The notes under the pieces are model-generated. The model worked only from the letters and a program-made list of their open reading frames with translations, was not told the origin of the DNA and ran no database searches. The translations under genes were made by a program, and so were the position numbers. DNA of 64,000 bases. It comes from Clostridiales bacterium (GTDB taxonomy: Bacteria > Bacillota > Clostridia > Lachnospirales > Lachnospiraceae). The stretch is from NCBI GenBank assembly GCA_021204025.1, contig JAJQAC010000016.1, positions 1 to 64,000 of the forward strand, written 5' to 3'. Numbering within the stretch: position 1 is the stretch's first letter; every line of letters begins with the position of its first letter. Positions 34,637-42,495 of this stretch are shown here, piece by piece.

Positions 34637-35185
34637 ATGAAAGCTACGGGAATTGTGAGAAGAATCGATGATCTTGGAAGAATTGTGATTCCAAAGGAAA
34701 TACGAAGGACGCTGCGGCTGCGGGAGGGGACGCCCTTAGAGATATTTACAGATCGGGAGGGTGAGATTATCCTGAAAAAATATTCGTCGATGGTGGAACT
34801 GGCGTCTTTCGCTGTGCAGTACGTAGACGCGCTGGCCCAGGCGAGCGGGCTGATGGCGTGTATCACGGACAGAGATCAGGTCATCGCCGTGGCGGGTGGG
34901 CCGAAAAAGGATCTGATCCAGAAAAATATCAGTCACGCGCTGGAGCGTCTGATTCATGAACGGGAAACTGTAGTCGCGCAGCACGAGGATAAACAGTTTG
35001 TCTCCATCACAGAAGATGAGATTGAAGGCGTCACCGCGGAGGCGGTCGCGCCGATCATCTCAGAGGGCGACGCGATCGGGTCGGTGGCGCTTCTCAGCAG
35101 AGAGTCCAGAGCGAAGTTTGGGGATACGGAGATGAAGCTGATCGCGACCGCGACCGGGTTTCTGGGGAGACAGATGGAAGGGTAA
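34637..35185 (+). CDS. spoVT: Stage V sporulation protein T
   Basis: The 182-residue forespore regulator has an N-terminal AbrB-type swapped-hairpin DNA-binding domain (MKATGIVRRIDDLGRIVIPKEIRRTLRLREGTPLEIF) and a C-terminal GAF-like domain with AQHEDKQFVSI. Length and both domains match Bacillus SpoVT, which tunes sigma-G genes in the developing spore. GGAGGAAT lies 11 bases before the ATG. A sigma-G-like promoter precedes it and a terminator follows. It sits between two metal/corrinoid transport operons without an obvious link. Confidence 0.93.
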   Translation: MKATGIVRRIDDLGRIVIPKEIRRTLRLREGTPLEIFTDREGEIILKKYSSMVELASFAVQYVDALAQASGLMACITDRDQVIAVAGGPKKDLIQKNISHALERLIHERETVVAQHEDKQFVSITEDEIEGVTAEAVAPIISEGDAIGSVALLSRESRAKFGDTEMKLIATATGFLGRQMEG

Positions 35186-35232
35186 GAATGGCGGCTGTCA
35201 GAAACAGATAATAAAATAGGTTGACAATGGAT

Positions 35233-35270
35233 ACAGGTCTCTGAAAACAGATTTCAGAGGCCTGTTTTTA
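35233..35270 (+). terminator. Rho-independent terminator after spoVT
   Basis: ACAGGTCTCTGAA pairs with TTCAGAGGCCTGT (one wobble), followed by TTTTTAG. Confidence 0.8.
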
Positions 35271-35293
35271 GATGTTGGAAAAGTACGGAATCA

Positions 35294-35322
35294 TTGTAAA
35301 TTTTGTTCGTGCCGGGTATAAT
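35294..35322 (+). promoter_or_regulatory. Predicted promoter of the FecCD/BtuC-type importer
   Basis: TTGTAA (35294-35299), 17 bases and TATAAT (35317-35322), 30 bases before the permease start. No riboswitch fits in the short leader, unlike the two neighbouring units. Confidence 0.6.
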
Positions 35323-35352
35323 GAATCTACAAAAGATGTAGAGAGGAGCGCT

Positions 35353-36447
35353 ATGGGGAAACAATCCATCCGTATCCCGGTTGTTGTGCTGGGAATGATC
35401 CTGCTGTTTCTGACAGGATTGATCTTAAATATAGCGATCGGGTCGGTTCCGATTGCGCCTTTGAGGATTTTCACTTTACTGGGTCAGGGAATCCGGATTC
35501 AAATGGATTCCCTGATCGGGGCGGCGCATGGCGGTGACGCCATGCACCGATTCCTTACGGGTTCTACAGAAGCCAGGATCCTGTTCAGTATTCGTTTGCC
35601 GCGTATCCTGCTGGCGGCGATTCTGGGCGGCGCGCTGGCGGTGTCCGGTTTTTTGCTGCAGTCATTTTTTGGCAATCCGATTGCCGGACCGTTTGTGCTT
35701 GGTATCTCATCGGGTGCAAAAATGATCGTGGGGATCACCATGATCTTTCTACTGAAAAATATTTCTTTCATGAACTCGGCGGTTATGGTGGCGGCAGCCT
35801 TTGCCGGATCGCTGCTGGTGACAGGAGTTGTACTTCTCTTTGCACAGAAGGTACCGAATATGTCGATGCTGCTGGTGATTGGTATTATGGTGAGTTATCT
35901 GTGCGGCGCAGTTACAGATTTTTGCGTTACCTTTGCGGATGATCAGAATATTGTAAATCTGACAGCGTGGTCGATGGGAAGTTTTTCCGGGGCGGACTGG
36001 GAAGCAGTGAGATTTTCTTTTGTTATCTGTATGGCTGGTCTGGTTCTTTCCTGGCTGCTGGCAAAGCCGATGGGGGCTTATGCCCTGGGCGAGGCTTATG
36101 CCAGGAGCATGGGTGTGCCGGTAAAAACTTTTCGCATAAGCCTGATTCTGCTCTCCAGTATGCTTTCCGGGTGTGTGACAGCCTTTGCCGGACCAGTTTC
36201 CTTTGTGGGCATCGCGATTCCTCACATCACAAAGAGCCTGACGAAGACTTCGCGGCCGGGTGTCGTTATTCCGCTGTCTTTTCTCACAGGAGCCGTGTTT
36301 TGCCTGTATTGTGATTTGCTGGCACGGACGGTGTTTGCTCCGACGGAACTTGCGATCAGCACGGTGACGTCGGTATTTGGCGCGCCGGTGGTGATCTATA
36401 TGATGATACGGCGGGCCAAAGGCCATGAATCAGGCGTGGCGCTGTGA
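35353..36447 (+). CDS. FecCD/BtuC-family ABC permease
   Basis: The 364-residue protein has about nine or ten membrane helices and family blocks RLPRILLAAILGGALAVSGFLLQ, NPIAGPFVLGISSGAK and GPVSFVGIAIPHITKSL. Such permeases import iron siderophores, haem or cobalamin. GAGAGGA lies at good spacing before ATG 35353; the track start is too early. The ATPase gene overlaps its end. No binding-protein gene is adjacent on this strand, but a FecB/BtuF-like lipoprotein is encoded on the opposite strand at 39820 under a cobalamin riboswitch, so a corrinoid or related tetrapyrrole is the best guess. Confidence 0.88.
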   Translation: MGKQSIRIPVVVLGMILLFLTGLILNIAIGSVPIAPLRIFTLLGQGIRIQMDSLIGAAHGGDAMHRFLTGSTEARILFSIRLPRILLAAILGGALAVSGFLLQSFFGNPIAGPFVLGISSGAKMIVGITMIFLLKNISFMNSAVMVAAAFAGSLLVTGVVLLFAQKVPNMSMLLVIGIMVSYLCGAVTDFCVTFADDQNIVNLTAWSMGSFSGADWEAVRFSFVICMAGLVLSWLLAKPMGAYALGEAYARSMGVPVKTFRISLILLSSMLSGCVTAFAGPVSFVGIAIPHITKSLTKTSRPGVVIPLSFLTGAVFCLYCDLLARTVFAPTELAISTVTSVFGAPVVIYMMIRRAKGHESGVAL

Positions 36448-37613
36448 TGGATGGGTTTTCATGGACAACTGGGCAGACGGAAGGGGAATATGGGATGGGT
36501 GATTTTAGTTATTTTGAGACGAAAGATTTATCGGTAGGCTATCATGGGAAAGCGTTGATCCATGACATCTGTGTGAGCCTGAAAAAGGGAGAGATCTTAA
36601 CACTGATCGGACCCAATGGCGCGGGAAAATCCACAATTCTTAAATCCATCGCCCGTCAGCTGCAAACGATCCGCGGGAGTGTTTGTGTACAGGGTCAGAA
36701 CATCAGTGAATGGAATGCTCGTGAGGCGGCATGTCATCTGGCAGTGGTGCTGACCGACCGGATCCATCCGGAACTCATGACCTGCCGGGAACTGGTGGCG
36801 ATGGGGCGTTATCCGTATACGAATGCTGTCGGCAGGCTGACTGGGGAAGATCGCCGCAGGACAGAGGAGGCCCTTGCACTGGTCCATGGAGAAGAACTGG
36901 CGGAGAAGGATTTTATGACATTAAGCGATGGCCAGAAGCAGCGCATCCTGCTGGCGCGGGCGATCTGTCAGGATACGGAAATCCTGGTGCTGGATGAGCC
37001 GACAGCTTATCTGGATATCCGCTATCAGGTGGAGATCCTGCAGATCCTGAGACGGCTGGCAAGAGAAAAGGGGTCGACGATCCTGCTTTCCATGCAGGAG
37101 ATCGACCTGGCGTATAAGTTTTCTGACCGTCTGCTTTGTGTGAAAGGAGATACGATATTTGCCTTTGGAGATCCGGAAGAAATATTGAGTGGGGATATGG
37201 TAAGAGAGCTTTATGACATGGAACAGGGATATTACGACGCATTACTGGGAAGTGTGGAACTGCCGCAAGTGAAAGGGAGCCCGAAGGTCTTTGTGATCAG
37301 CGGAGCGGGATACGGGATCCCGGTTTACCGGAAGCTGCAAAGGGATGAAATTCCCTTTGCGACAGGGATCCTGTTTGAAAATGATGTGGATTACGCAGTG
37401 GCGTGCGGGCTTGGTTCGGTTGTATTTTCCACGGGAGCTTTTGAACCGGTGGGAGAGGAAACATTTCTGGCCGCAAAGGAAAAAATGCTTGAGATTGGGA
37501 CTGTGATTGACGCCGGATGTCCGGTGGGAAGTTATAATCAGTGTAATGGGATGCTGCTGGCAGCAGCACGGGAAGCAGGGATCCGGGTGATTGCGGATGT
37601 GTCGGAAATATAA
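36444..37613 (+). CDS. FecE/BtuD-type ABC ATPase with C-terminal extension
   Basis: The 389-residue protein has an ATPase domain (residues about 20-265) with GPNGAGKSTI, LSDGQKQRILLARAI and ILVLDEPTAYLD. Two features stand out. The switch position reads LLSMQEIDLA, with Gln where His is expected. Also, about 120 residues follow the ATPase domain (from VKGSPKVFVISGAGYGIPVYRKL), in an alpha/beta pattern ending VIADVSEI. GTG 36444 overlaps the permease stop, while ATG 36495 behind GGAAGGGG is an equally good start. It works with the upstream permease. The function of the extension is unknown. Confidence 0.82.
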   Translation: MMDGFSWTTGQTEGEYGMGDFSYFETKDLSVGYHGKALIHDICVSLKKGEILTLIGPNGAGKSTILKSIARQLQTIRGSVCVQGQNISEWNAREAACHLAVVLTDRIHPELMTCRELVAMGRYPYTNAVGRLTGEDRRRTEEALALVHGEELAEKDFMTLSDGQKQRILLARAICQDTEILVLDEPTAYLDIRYQVEILQILRRLAREKGSTILLSMQEIDLAYKFSDRLLCVKGDTIFAFGDPEEILSGDMVRELYDMEQGYYDALLGSVELPQVKGSPKVFVISGAGYGIPVYRKLQRDEIPFATGILFENDVDYAVACGLGSVVFSTGAFEPVGEETFLAAKEKMLEIGTVIDAGCPVGSYNQCNGMLLAAAREAGIRVIADVSEI

Positions 37614-37698
37614 AAGGGCGGTTGGAAGTTTGTTGGTGTCCTGTCTGTCCTTGGGAGAGAAGAATATTCTTCTTGGTATTGAGTATGCCAATAAAGTA

Positions 37699-37886
37699 GT
37701 CTCTGCGGGGGAATCATATCCGTAGAAGGACATTTTTCACGTCGGCACTTAGTGAGCAGGATGCTTTTCCTGCGAACTTATGCCTTAGTATCCATATAAC
37801 GTGCCAGTGACACGTTATATGGAGTACCGCTACGTGAAAACTTAAGTGCGAACGGTCCTCGGAGGATATGATTCCCCCGCAGAGAC
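37699..37886. repeat. Large palindromic element with 23-bp terminal inverted repeats (element A)
   Basis: The stretch starts GTCTCTGCGGGGGAATC and ends with its exact 23-base complement. In the middle, CCATATAACGTG pairs with CACGTTATATGG around CCAGTGA. The inner 136 bases (37753-37888) align without large gaps to 39678-39811. It lies between two convergent transcription units. It could be a miniature inverted-repeat element or a structured RNA end. No clear target-site duplication was seen. Confidence 0.7.
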
Positions 37887-37941
37887 GGACTTTTCACATA
37901 TAATTCGGAAGTTGTCTCAACAGGCTTCCATAATCGAAAGA

Positions 37942-39615
37942 TCAGTCGATCGGCTCTGGGTTTGCAATGTTTACAACATGATCATACCAGGTTCCTTTGG
38001 CGCCCAGGATCGCCAGATCAAAATCTTCTCCGATCGCGGCAATCGGGATGTCAAAACCGTAGACTTCTTCGGAGAGTCCGTCGCTATAGGTGACAGTGTC
38101 GGTGGTGGGTTCGAGGAGCGCGGATGTATCGGTACCTGCGTCGTCCGCCTTGCCGACGTAGAGGTTTACGATATTTTTGGAAACGAGCGAGACATGGAGG
38201 GTCATCACACCGTTTTCAACTGTGAGAGTTCCTTTGCCGTCACAGGCTTCGTTGGCGTGGAACATGGAGCTGTCTGTGTTAAACTCGGCGCTGTAGACGC
38301 CATCTGCCAGAGATGCAGGAGCGGAGTCGGAGGAAGGATCCGTCGTCTGTTCATTGACAGGAAGAGTGTTTATGACTGCCGCAGTGTGATCCGCATATAA
38401 CCGCTGGATCTCTTCTATGCGGCCAAGACCGGCGATCTGGCAGATGATGTCGTCAAAATAACCAGAGTCTGTAAAGCAGCTTTTCCAGGAATCTTCATCG
38501 TCGCCTGCCATGTCGTTGTTGGCGTGGTCGCCGGCCACTACCATAAGAGGACGCAGGATCACATGGGAATAACCGGCCTCATGGACCGCTTCGATGATGT
38601 TGGAACACTCGGTTTCTTCCGGCTCGCCCTCAACAGTTCCGATAAATACATTGTCATATCCGAGGGCTGACATCTGTGCCGCCATCTGGCTGTAGGAAAC
38701 CTTTGCCGTGTGAGCTGTGCCGTGCCCCATGAAGACAAAGGCGGTATCTGTTTCGGCGGCTGTATCCAGTGAGTCATAACCGGCGTCCGCGACAGCGGCT
38801 GCAACGAGAGCTTCCGCAACTGCCTGTTTGTCGGAGTTAATGACCGAAGCGTCTGCTCCAACCTCACCTAACAGTGGCTCGGCGATTGCAACCGCGTTAA
38901 AATAATCGGCATATGCGGCGACGGCGTCACACATCTCATCGTATTCCGCGCCATGCATCAGATGCGTGGGCTGTATGACGAGATTTTTCACACCGTTATC
39001 TACGGCGCGCTGCAGGGCCTGATCCATGTTGTCGATGAATTCTTCATCGCGCGCCTGGATGTGATTGATGATGATCTGGGCAGTAAAGGCACGGCGGACG
39101 GACCAATCCGGATACGCGGCAGCCAGAGCGTCTTCGACGCCTTTGATATCAGCCGCGCGGCTGTCGTTAAAGGAAGTTCCAAAGCTGACGACGAGAATCT
39201 CATTTTCCCCGATGTCATCCTGATTGCGGGGATCGTCCAGAGCGGCATCTCCGGTGTCACGGCCAAAATAGTCAGGATCGGCGTTTTCTCCTTCGACCAG
39301 TTCTTTCTGTTCATCGGTCAGCGCATCCCAGGCAGCTTTGGCTGCGGCACACTGCTCATCCGTTTCTTCTGTGCGGGTCTGCACATAGATCGCGTCGATC
39401 AGCGCGGCGACATTGGCGGCGAGTTCTTCGTCGCTGAGCTCAGATTCCGTGGTTCCCGCGGGTGCATCTGATTGTGCGGCGGCTGTTTCTGCGGCTTCCG
39501 CTGTGGTTGATTCTGTAACACTGGCGGCTGTCTGCGTAGAAGCGGAGCCGGAGCATCCGGTCAGGATGCCGGATGTGACCAGTGCTGCTGAGAGTAAGAG
39601 AGTTAATTTTTTCAT
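37942..39615 (-). CDS. cbiK: Secreted CbiK-like cobaltochelatase lipoprotein with C-terminal beta domain
   Basis: The 557-residue protein has a lipobox (GILTGC), a low-complexity linker, a helical stretch (about 60-115), and a CbiK-type chelatase domain from VVSFGTSFNDSRA (about 143) with the metal and tetrapyrrole histidines in PTHLMHGAEYDEM, FMGHGTAHTAK and MVVAGDHANNDMAGDDEDSWK. The last 130 residues form a beta-rich domain (DGVYSAEFNTDSS to WYDHVVNIANP) like that of secreted haem-binding NEAT-type modules. Normal CbiK inserts cobalt into sirohydrochlorin in the cytoplasm, but this one is on the outer face of the membrane. AGGAGGAC precedes the ATG. It is the third gene of the riboswitch operon. 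Confidence 0.85.
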   Translation of the reverse strand: MKKLTLLLSAALVTSGILTGCSGSASTQTAASVTESTTAEAAETAAAQSDAPAGTTESELSDEELAANVAALIDAIYVQTRTEETDEQCAAAKAAWDALTDEQKELVEGENADPDYFGRDTGDAALDDPRNQDDIGENEILVVSFGTSFNDSRAADIKGVEDALAAAYPDWSVRRAFTAQIIINHIQARDEEFIDNMDQALQRAVDNGVKNLVIQPTHLMHGAEYDEMCDAVAAYADYFNAVAIAEPLLGEVGADASVINSDKQAVAEALVAAAVADAGYDSLDTAAETDTAFVFMGHGTAHTAKVSYSQMAAQMSALGYDNVFIGTVEGEPEETECSNIIEAVHEAGYSHVILRPLMVVAGDHANNDMAGDDEDSWKSCFTDSGYFDDIICQIAGLGRIEEIQRLYADHTAAVINTLPVNEQTTDPSSDSAPASLADGVYSAEFNTDSSMFHANEACDGKGTLTVENGVMTLHVSLVSKNIVNLYVGKADDAGTDTSALLEPTTDTVTYSDGLSEEVYGFDIPIAAIGEDFDLAILGAKGTWYDHVVNIANPEPID

Positions 39616-39677
39616 GTTGTCCTCCTGTAAAGTGGTAGTGAGTTATATATCTATAGGAATCTGCTGATGCAGAACCA

Positions 39678-39811
39678 TGAGCAGGATGTTTTTCTACGAG
39701 CTTATGTCTTGGGATTCACAGAAAGTGTCGTTGATACGTCCTGCGGAGTACCTTTGCGTGGAAAATTAAGTGTGAGCAGTATTCGGAAGATGTTCTTCTG
39801 CCCGGAGACGG
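39678..39811. repeat. Element B, diverged homologue of element A
   Basis: TGAGCAGGATG, CTTATG, GGAGTACC, TTAAGTG and GGAGACGG blocks occur in the same order and spacing as in element A, 134 versus 136 bases. The central stem of A is replaced by a different but mostly pairable sequence. It lies between the chelatase gene and the binding-protein gene, so the two elements flank cbiK in the same orientation. Confidence 0.6.
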
Positions 39812-39819
39812 ATGGTTGA

Positions 39820-41130
39820 TCAATCCAGCCGATACAGAAACTCCATCTGCGCCGGCGCGTCTCCGGTAAAGATCCGGTGCATTTCCTCCATGACAGTGCC
39901 GAGCTGTGTCATATCCTGATAGAGATTGGCGCCGGTACGCCAGACATTATGTTCCTGTACAGCTTTAAAATCACCGAACAGCTGATTTAGAGCGAGGAAG
40001 TCGCCGAGGGTGTCAAGCTGTCCGTCGATGGTACTGTTATAAATAAGAATATCTGCGTCTTTGGCAGTGGCATAAAAATCTTCCATGGTCATATTGACTG
40101 TCGCTGTGGCGTTATCAGAACCGCCGGTATCTTCAAACAGATAGCTGCCGCCGGCCAGAGCGATCATCTTTGCCACGTAATCGCCGGACTTACGGATAAC
40201 GGCGTAGCCGCCGGAGGAACTGATATAGAAAAAGGCGACTGTTTTACCGGTAGGCTGTTCGGAAACAATGTGATTTAATTTATCCGTCTGTTCCTGAAAG
40301 AGAGCTTCCGCCTGCGTTTCTTTTCCCAACAGAACACCGTAAAGTTTGATCCATTCGGTCCTTCCCAGAGGGTGACTTTCATAGCTGGAATAATCGACAA
40401 GTACCGGGATACCCAGTTCTTCCAGTTTTTCCTTTACTTCCGGTGTGTGGTAGATCATGGTGGACTGGATGGAGAGTTGACAGTCAGTGGACAGGATCAA
40501 TTCATAATCCGGTTCACTGTATTTTCCCGCATAGAGGATATCGCCGGCTTCCATCGCCTGTCGGGCGCTTGTAATGGTCCAGTTCTCCGGTTTTGTGCCG
40601 GAGAGAGATATGGTTTCCAATCCATCCAGCGCGTCAAAGAGACACATCGCGGATGTGGCTACCAGATAAACGTCGGAAAGCGGCTGGTGGATCACAGGAA
40701 ACTCTGTGTCGGGGACAGGGGTATCCTTCGGAACGATCAGAAATCGATCTTTGCCGGCGATGGTGATCAAACTGTAATGATTTCCGTAATGATCTTCATA
40801 ATAATCGACGGAAAACTGATGGGCGTATGATAATTCCAGATTGCCGGTGTAGGTGAGATCGCCGATTGCTTTCGCAGGAATATCTGCGGAGGAATACCCG
40901 GATGAAGTTTTTCCGGATAAATCCCTATCAGGAAAAACCGTTTTCGGTGAGGACGTCTGAACTGTGACTGATTCAGACGAGAGTGCTTCGGATGTGGACA
41001 TTTCCGACATGGCAGATGTAGAAAGAATGGATTGGGAAAAAGCGCCGCATCCACTCAGAGCAAGAAGCGATATCATGATAAATAATATAGAAGATATCAC
41101 CGAAGTAAAAAAATTTCGTAATTGCTTCAT
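39820..41130 (-). CDS. FecB/BtuF-like ABC substrate-binding lipoprotein
   Basis: The 436-residue protein has a lipobox (LLALSGC), a Ser-rich linker (about 30-65), and a PF01497-type two-lobe binding domain (LETISLSGTKPENW, LGIPVLVDYSSYESHPLGRTEWIKLYGVLLGKE, the long-helix linker region). Such proteins deliver siderophores, haem or cobalamin to FecCD/BtuC permeases. It is the second gene behind the cobalamin riboswitch and probably serves the permease/ATPase pair encoded convergently at 35353-37613. It ends before element B. Confidence 0.85.
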   Translation of the reverse strand: MKQLRNFFTSVISSILFIMISLLALSGCGAFSQSILSTSAMSEMSTSEALSSESVTVQTSSPKTVFPDRDLSGKTSSGYSSADIPAKAIGDLTYTGNLELSYAHQFSVDYYEDHYGNHYSLITIAGKDRFLIVPKDTPVPDTEFPVIHQPLSDVYLVATSAMCLFDALDGLETISLSGTKPENWTITSARQAMEAGDILYAGKYSEPDYELILSTDCQLSIQSTMIYHTPEVKEKLEELGIPVLVDYSSYESHPLGRTEWIKLYGVLLGKETQAEALFQEQTDKLNHIVSEQPTGKTVAFFYISSSGGYAVIRKSGDYVAKMIALAGGSYLFEDTGGSDNATATVNMTMEDFYATAKDADILIYNSTIDGQLDTLGDFLALNQLFGDFKAVQEHNVWRTGANLYQDMTQLGTVMEEMHRIFTGDAPAQMEFLYRLD

Positions 41131-41135
41131 GAGGA

Positions 41136-41720
41136 TTACTTCCTTCGTTTATGGATGATAGCAGTGAGAATCCGGATCACTATAATGATACTGATCAATG
41201 CAGCGATCATTGCGACAATCAGAGTACCGGAGATTCCGTTCGCATTATGTGTAAGACCGAAACCGTCAAAATACAATACATATTCAATCTCATGCGGCTG
41301 GCTCATCGCCAGAGTTTCTGCTATGACAGGAATTTCCTCATCGAGACGGACGGGAATCGTAAAGACAGAGCCGTTTTCGATCGAGGTCGGGTAGTAATCA
41401 ATACCGTCTACGGTCATCCGGTCATAGCTGGAACTGCTCCAGACAATGGTTGCAGTAATCTCGCCATCTTTTACGGAAATCTCGGCAGGCGATTGGACCG
41501 AGGCCCTCCCGGTGCCGCCGGTGAGTGTGACATCGACAGAATAATTGCCGTCTGCAGGAAGCTCTGTGCTTGCGGCCATAACAGGAAAAGAGGTTGCCAG
41601 AAAAACACAAAATATCAGAAAAAGACGGGGAGCGAGTACCGTCAGTATGAATTGGCGGCAGTTACAAAGCGGGTATGAGAGTTTATTGAAAAAATGCTTT
41701 GTTCTGAAAAAGGATTTCAT
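41136..41720 (-). CDS. Exported, C-terminally membrane-anchored NEAT-like protein
   Basis: The 194-residue protein has a signal peptide (cleavage near VMAAS), a single beta-sandwich domain of about 115 residues (DGNYSVDVTLTGGTGRASV, PAEISVKDGEITATIVWSS, FTIPVRLDEEIPV, HEIEYVLYFDGF), a hydrophobic helix and a basic KRRK tail. The strand pattern resembles NEAT modules that pass haem across Gram-positive walls. ATG 41720 is preferred over the track's TTG at 41729, which sits almost on the GAGG site. The gene is first in the riboswitch operon, with only 5 bases before the binding-protein gene. Ligand inferred: haem-like or corrinoid. Confidence 0.7.
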   Translation of the reverse strand: MKSFFRTKHFFNKLSYPLCNCRQFILTVLAPRLFLIFCVFLATSFPVMAASTELPADGNYSVDVTLTGGTGRASVQSPAEISVKDGEITATIVWSSSSYDRMTVDGIDYYPTSIENGSVFTIPVRLDEEIPVIAETLAMSQPHEIEYVLYFDGFGLTHNANGISGTLIVAMIAALISIIIVIRILTAIIHKRRK

Positions 41721-41751
41721 ATCAGGCAAACCTCGGTTCCAAAAATTTTTT

Positions 41752-41786
41752 CAAAAAAAGCGCCTGCAAATGTTCCTGCAGACGCT
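41752..41786 (-). terminator. Riboswitch terminator ahead of the NEAT-like gene
   Basis: On the minus strand GCGTCTGC pairs with GCAGGCGC (one wobble), followed by TTTTTTT. It lies between the cobalamin aptamer and the first gene, as expected for transcriptional control. Confidence 0.75.
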
Positions 41787-41924
41787 GTGAAATCGGAAAA
41801 CGGGGCAAGAAAACCAGCCGTTGATATCTGTAGGACAGAAAAACGGCATTTTTTATTATGATAAGCCCCTGATATCCCGGCTCCGGAAGTCCGCAGAGTC
41901 AGCATACTGCCGTCATAAGCGGCA

Positions 41925-42079
41925 GAGATACAGGCAAGTATTCTGGCTTATCGCCTGACCGACAAGGGTCGGCTCCCGCGTCTTCCCGGTTTACCCAGTG
42001 ACTTATATGCAGGAGCTTGCGGCGAAATACAGCAACGGCCTTGCGCGGGATTCCCACCCGGCTTCCATAACCTGTACTC
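41925..42079 (-). promoter_or_regulatory. Cobalamin riboswitch
   Basis: On the minus strand the aptamer reads GGTTATGGAAGCCGGGTGG, GAATCCCGCGC, GCCGCAAGC, GTCACTGGG, GGGAAGACGCGGG and the B12 box AAGCCAGAATACTTGCC, closed by pairing of GAGTACAGG with CCTGTATCTC. All conserved cores are present. It controls the NEAT-like, binding-protein and chelatase operon. Confidence 0.93.
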
Positions 42080-42092
42080 CATGTCTGGGTTG

Positions 42093-42121
42093 ATTGTAAC
42101 ACTGTGGGGAAAGAAAAGCAA
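42093..42121 (-). promoter_or_regulatory. Predicted promoter of the second riboswitch operon
   Basis: On the minus strand TTGCTT (42116-42121), 17 bases and TACAAT (42093-42098), immediately upstream of the aptamer. Confidence 0.6.
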
Positions 42122-42173
42122 GGTTCGGGTGTTCGTTTTTGCTCATAACCGGTTATATCGTTACATGTCACAC

Positions 42174-42315
42174 CCATGCCACGCACCACGCTGCGTGGCA
42201 TGGGGCCAAGTACGCAATGGAGCCAAAGCGGCGTCCACCTCGTCGTAGACGACTTTAAAATGTGGGTGCCGCCGTTACAGGCCACACGTCAGTTGGCTGA
42301 CGTGTGGCCTGTAAC
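42174..42315. repeat. Cluster of strong palindromes
   Basis: CCATGCCACGCA and its complement flank 6 bases (42174-42203). A perfect 19-bp inverted repeat starting GTTACAGGCCACACG flanks TTGG (42274-42315). Between them GCGGC..CCAC and GTGG..GCCGC can also pair. The minus-strand ORF 41899-42285 reads straight through these and the riboswitch and is not accepted. It looks like a composite extragenic repeat. Confidence 0.65.
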
Positions 42316-42380
42316 GTTATATCCGATTTGGAAGGGGAAGCTGTGATAGGGGGCGGTTCGCCAACTGACGGATTATTTTA

Positions 42381-42426
42381 TCGCCAATCGTCGGAAAAAT
42401 ATTTCGCCAATCGTCGGAAAAATATT
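42381..42426 (+). repeat. Tandem repeat of a 23-bp unit, two copies
   Basis: TCGCCAATCGTCGGAAAAAT plus ATT occurs twice head to tail with no difference, about 70 bases before the ATPase start. It may be an operator pair or a replication slip. Confidence 0.7.
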
Positions 42427-42495
42427 GAATAAAATAGAATTTCAGTATATCCTATAGATAAGATAAATAAAAGATATGAAATCGAGGTGTTTCCT

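Noticed and set aside
37846-38400. 184-aa plus-strand ORF
   Set aside because: Begins inside palindromic element A and then runs antisense to the chelatase gene.
41899-42285. 128-aa minus-strand ORF
   Set aside because: It spans the cobalamin riboswitch and strong palindromes; composition is repeat-like and it is not a protein gene.
42381-42426. CRISPR-like repeat
   Set aside because: Only two directly adjacent copies with no spacer; no cas genes in the window.
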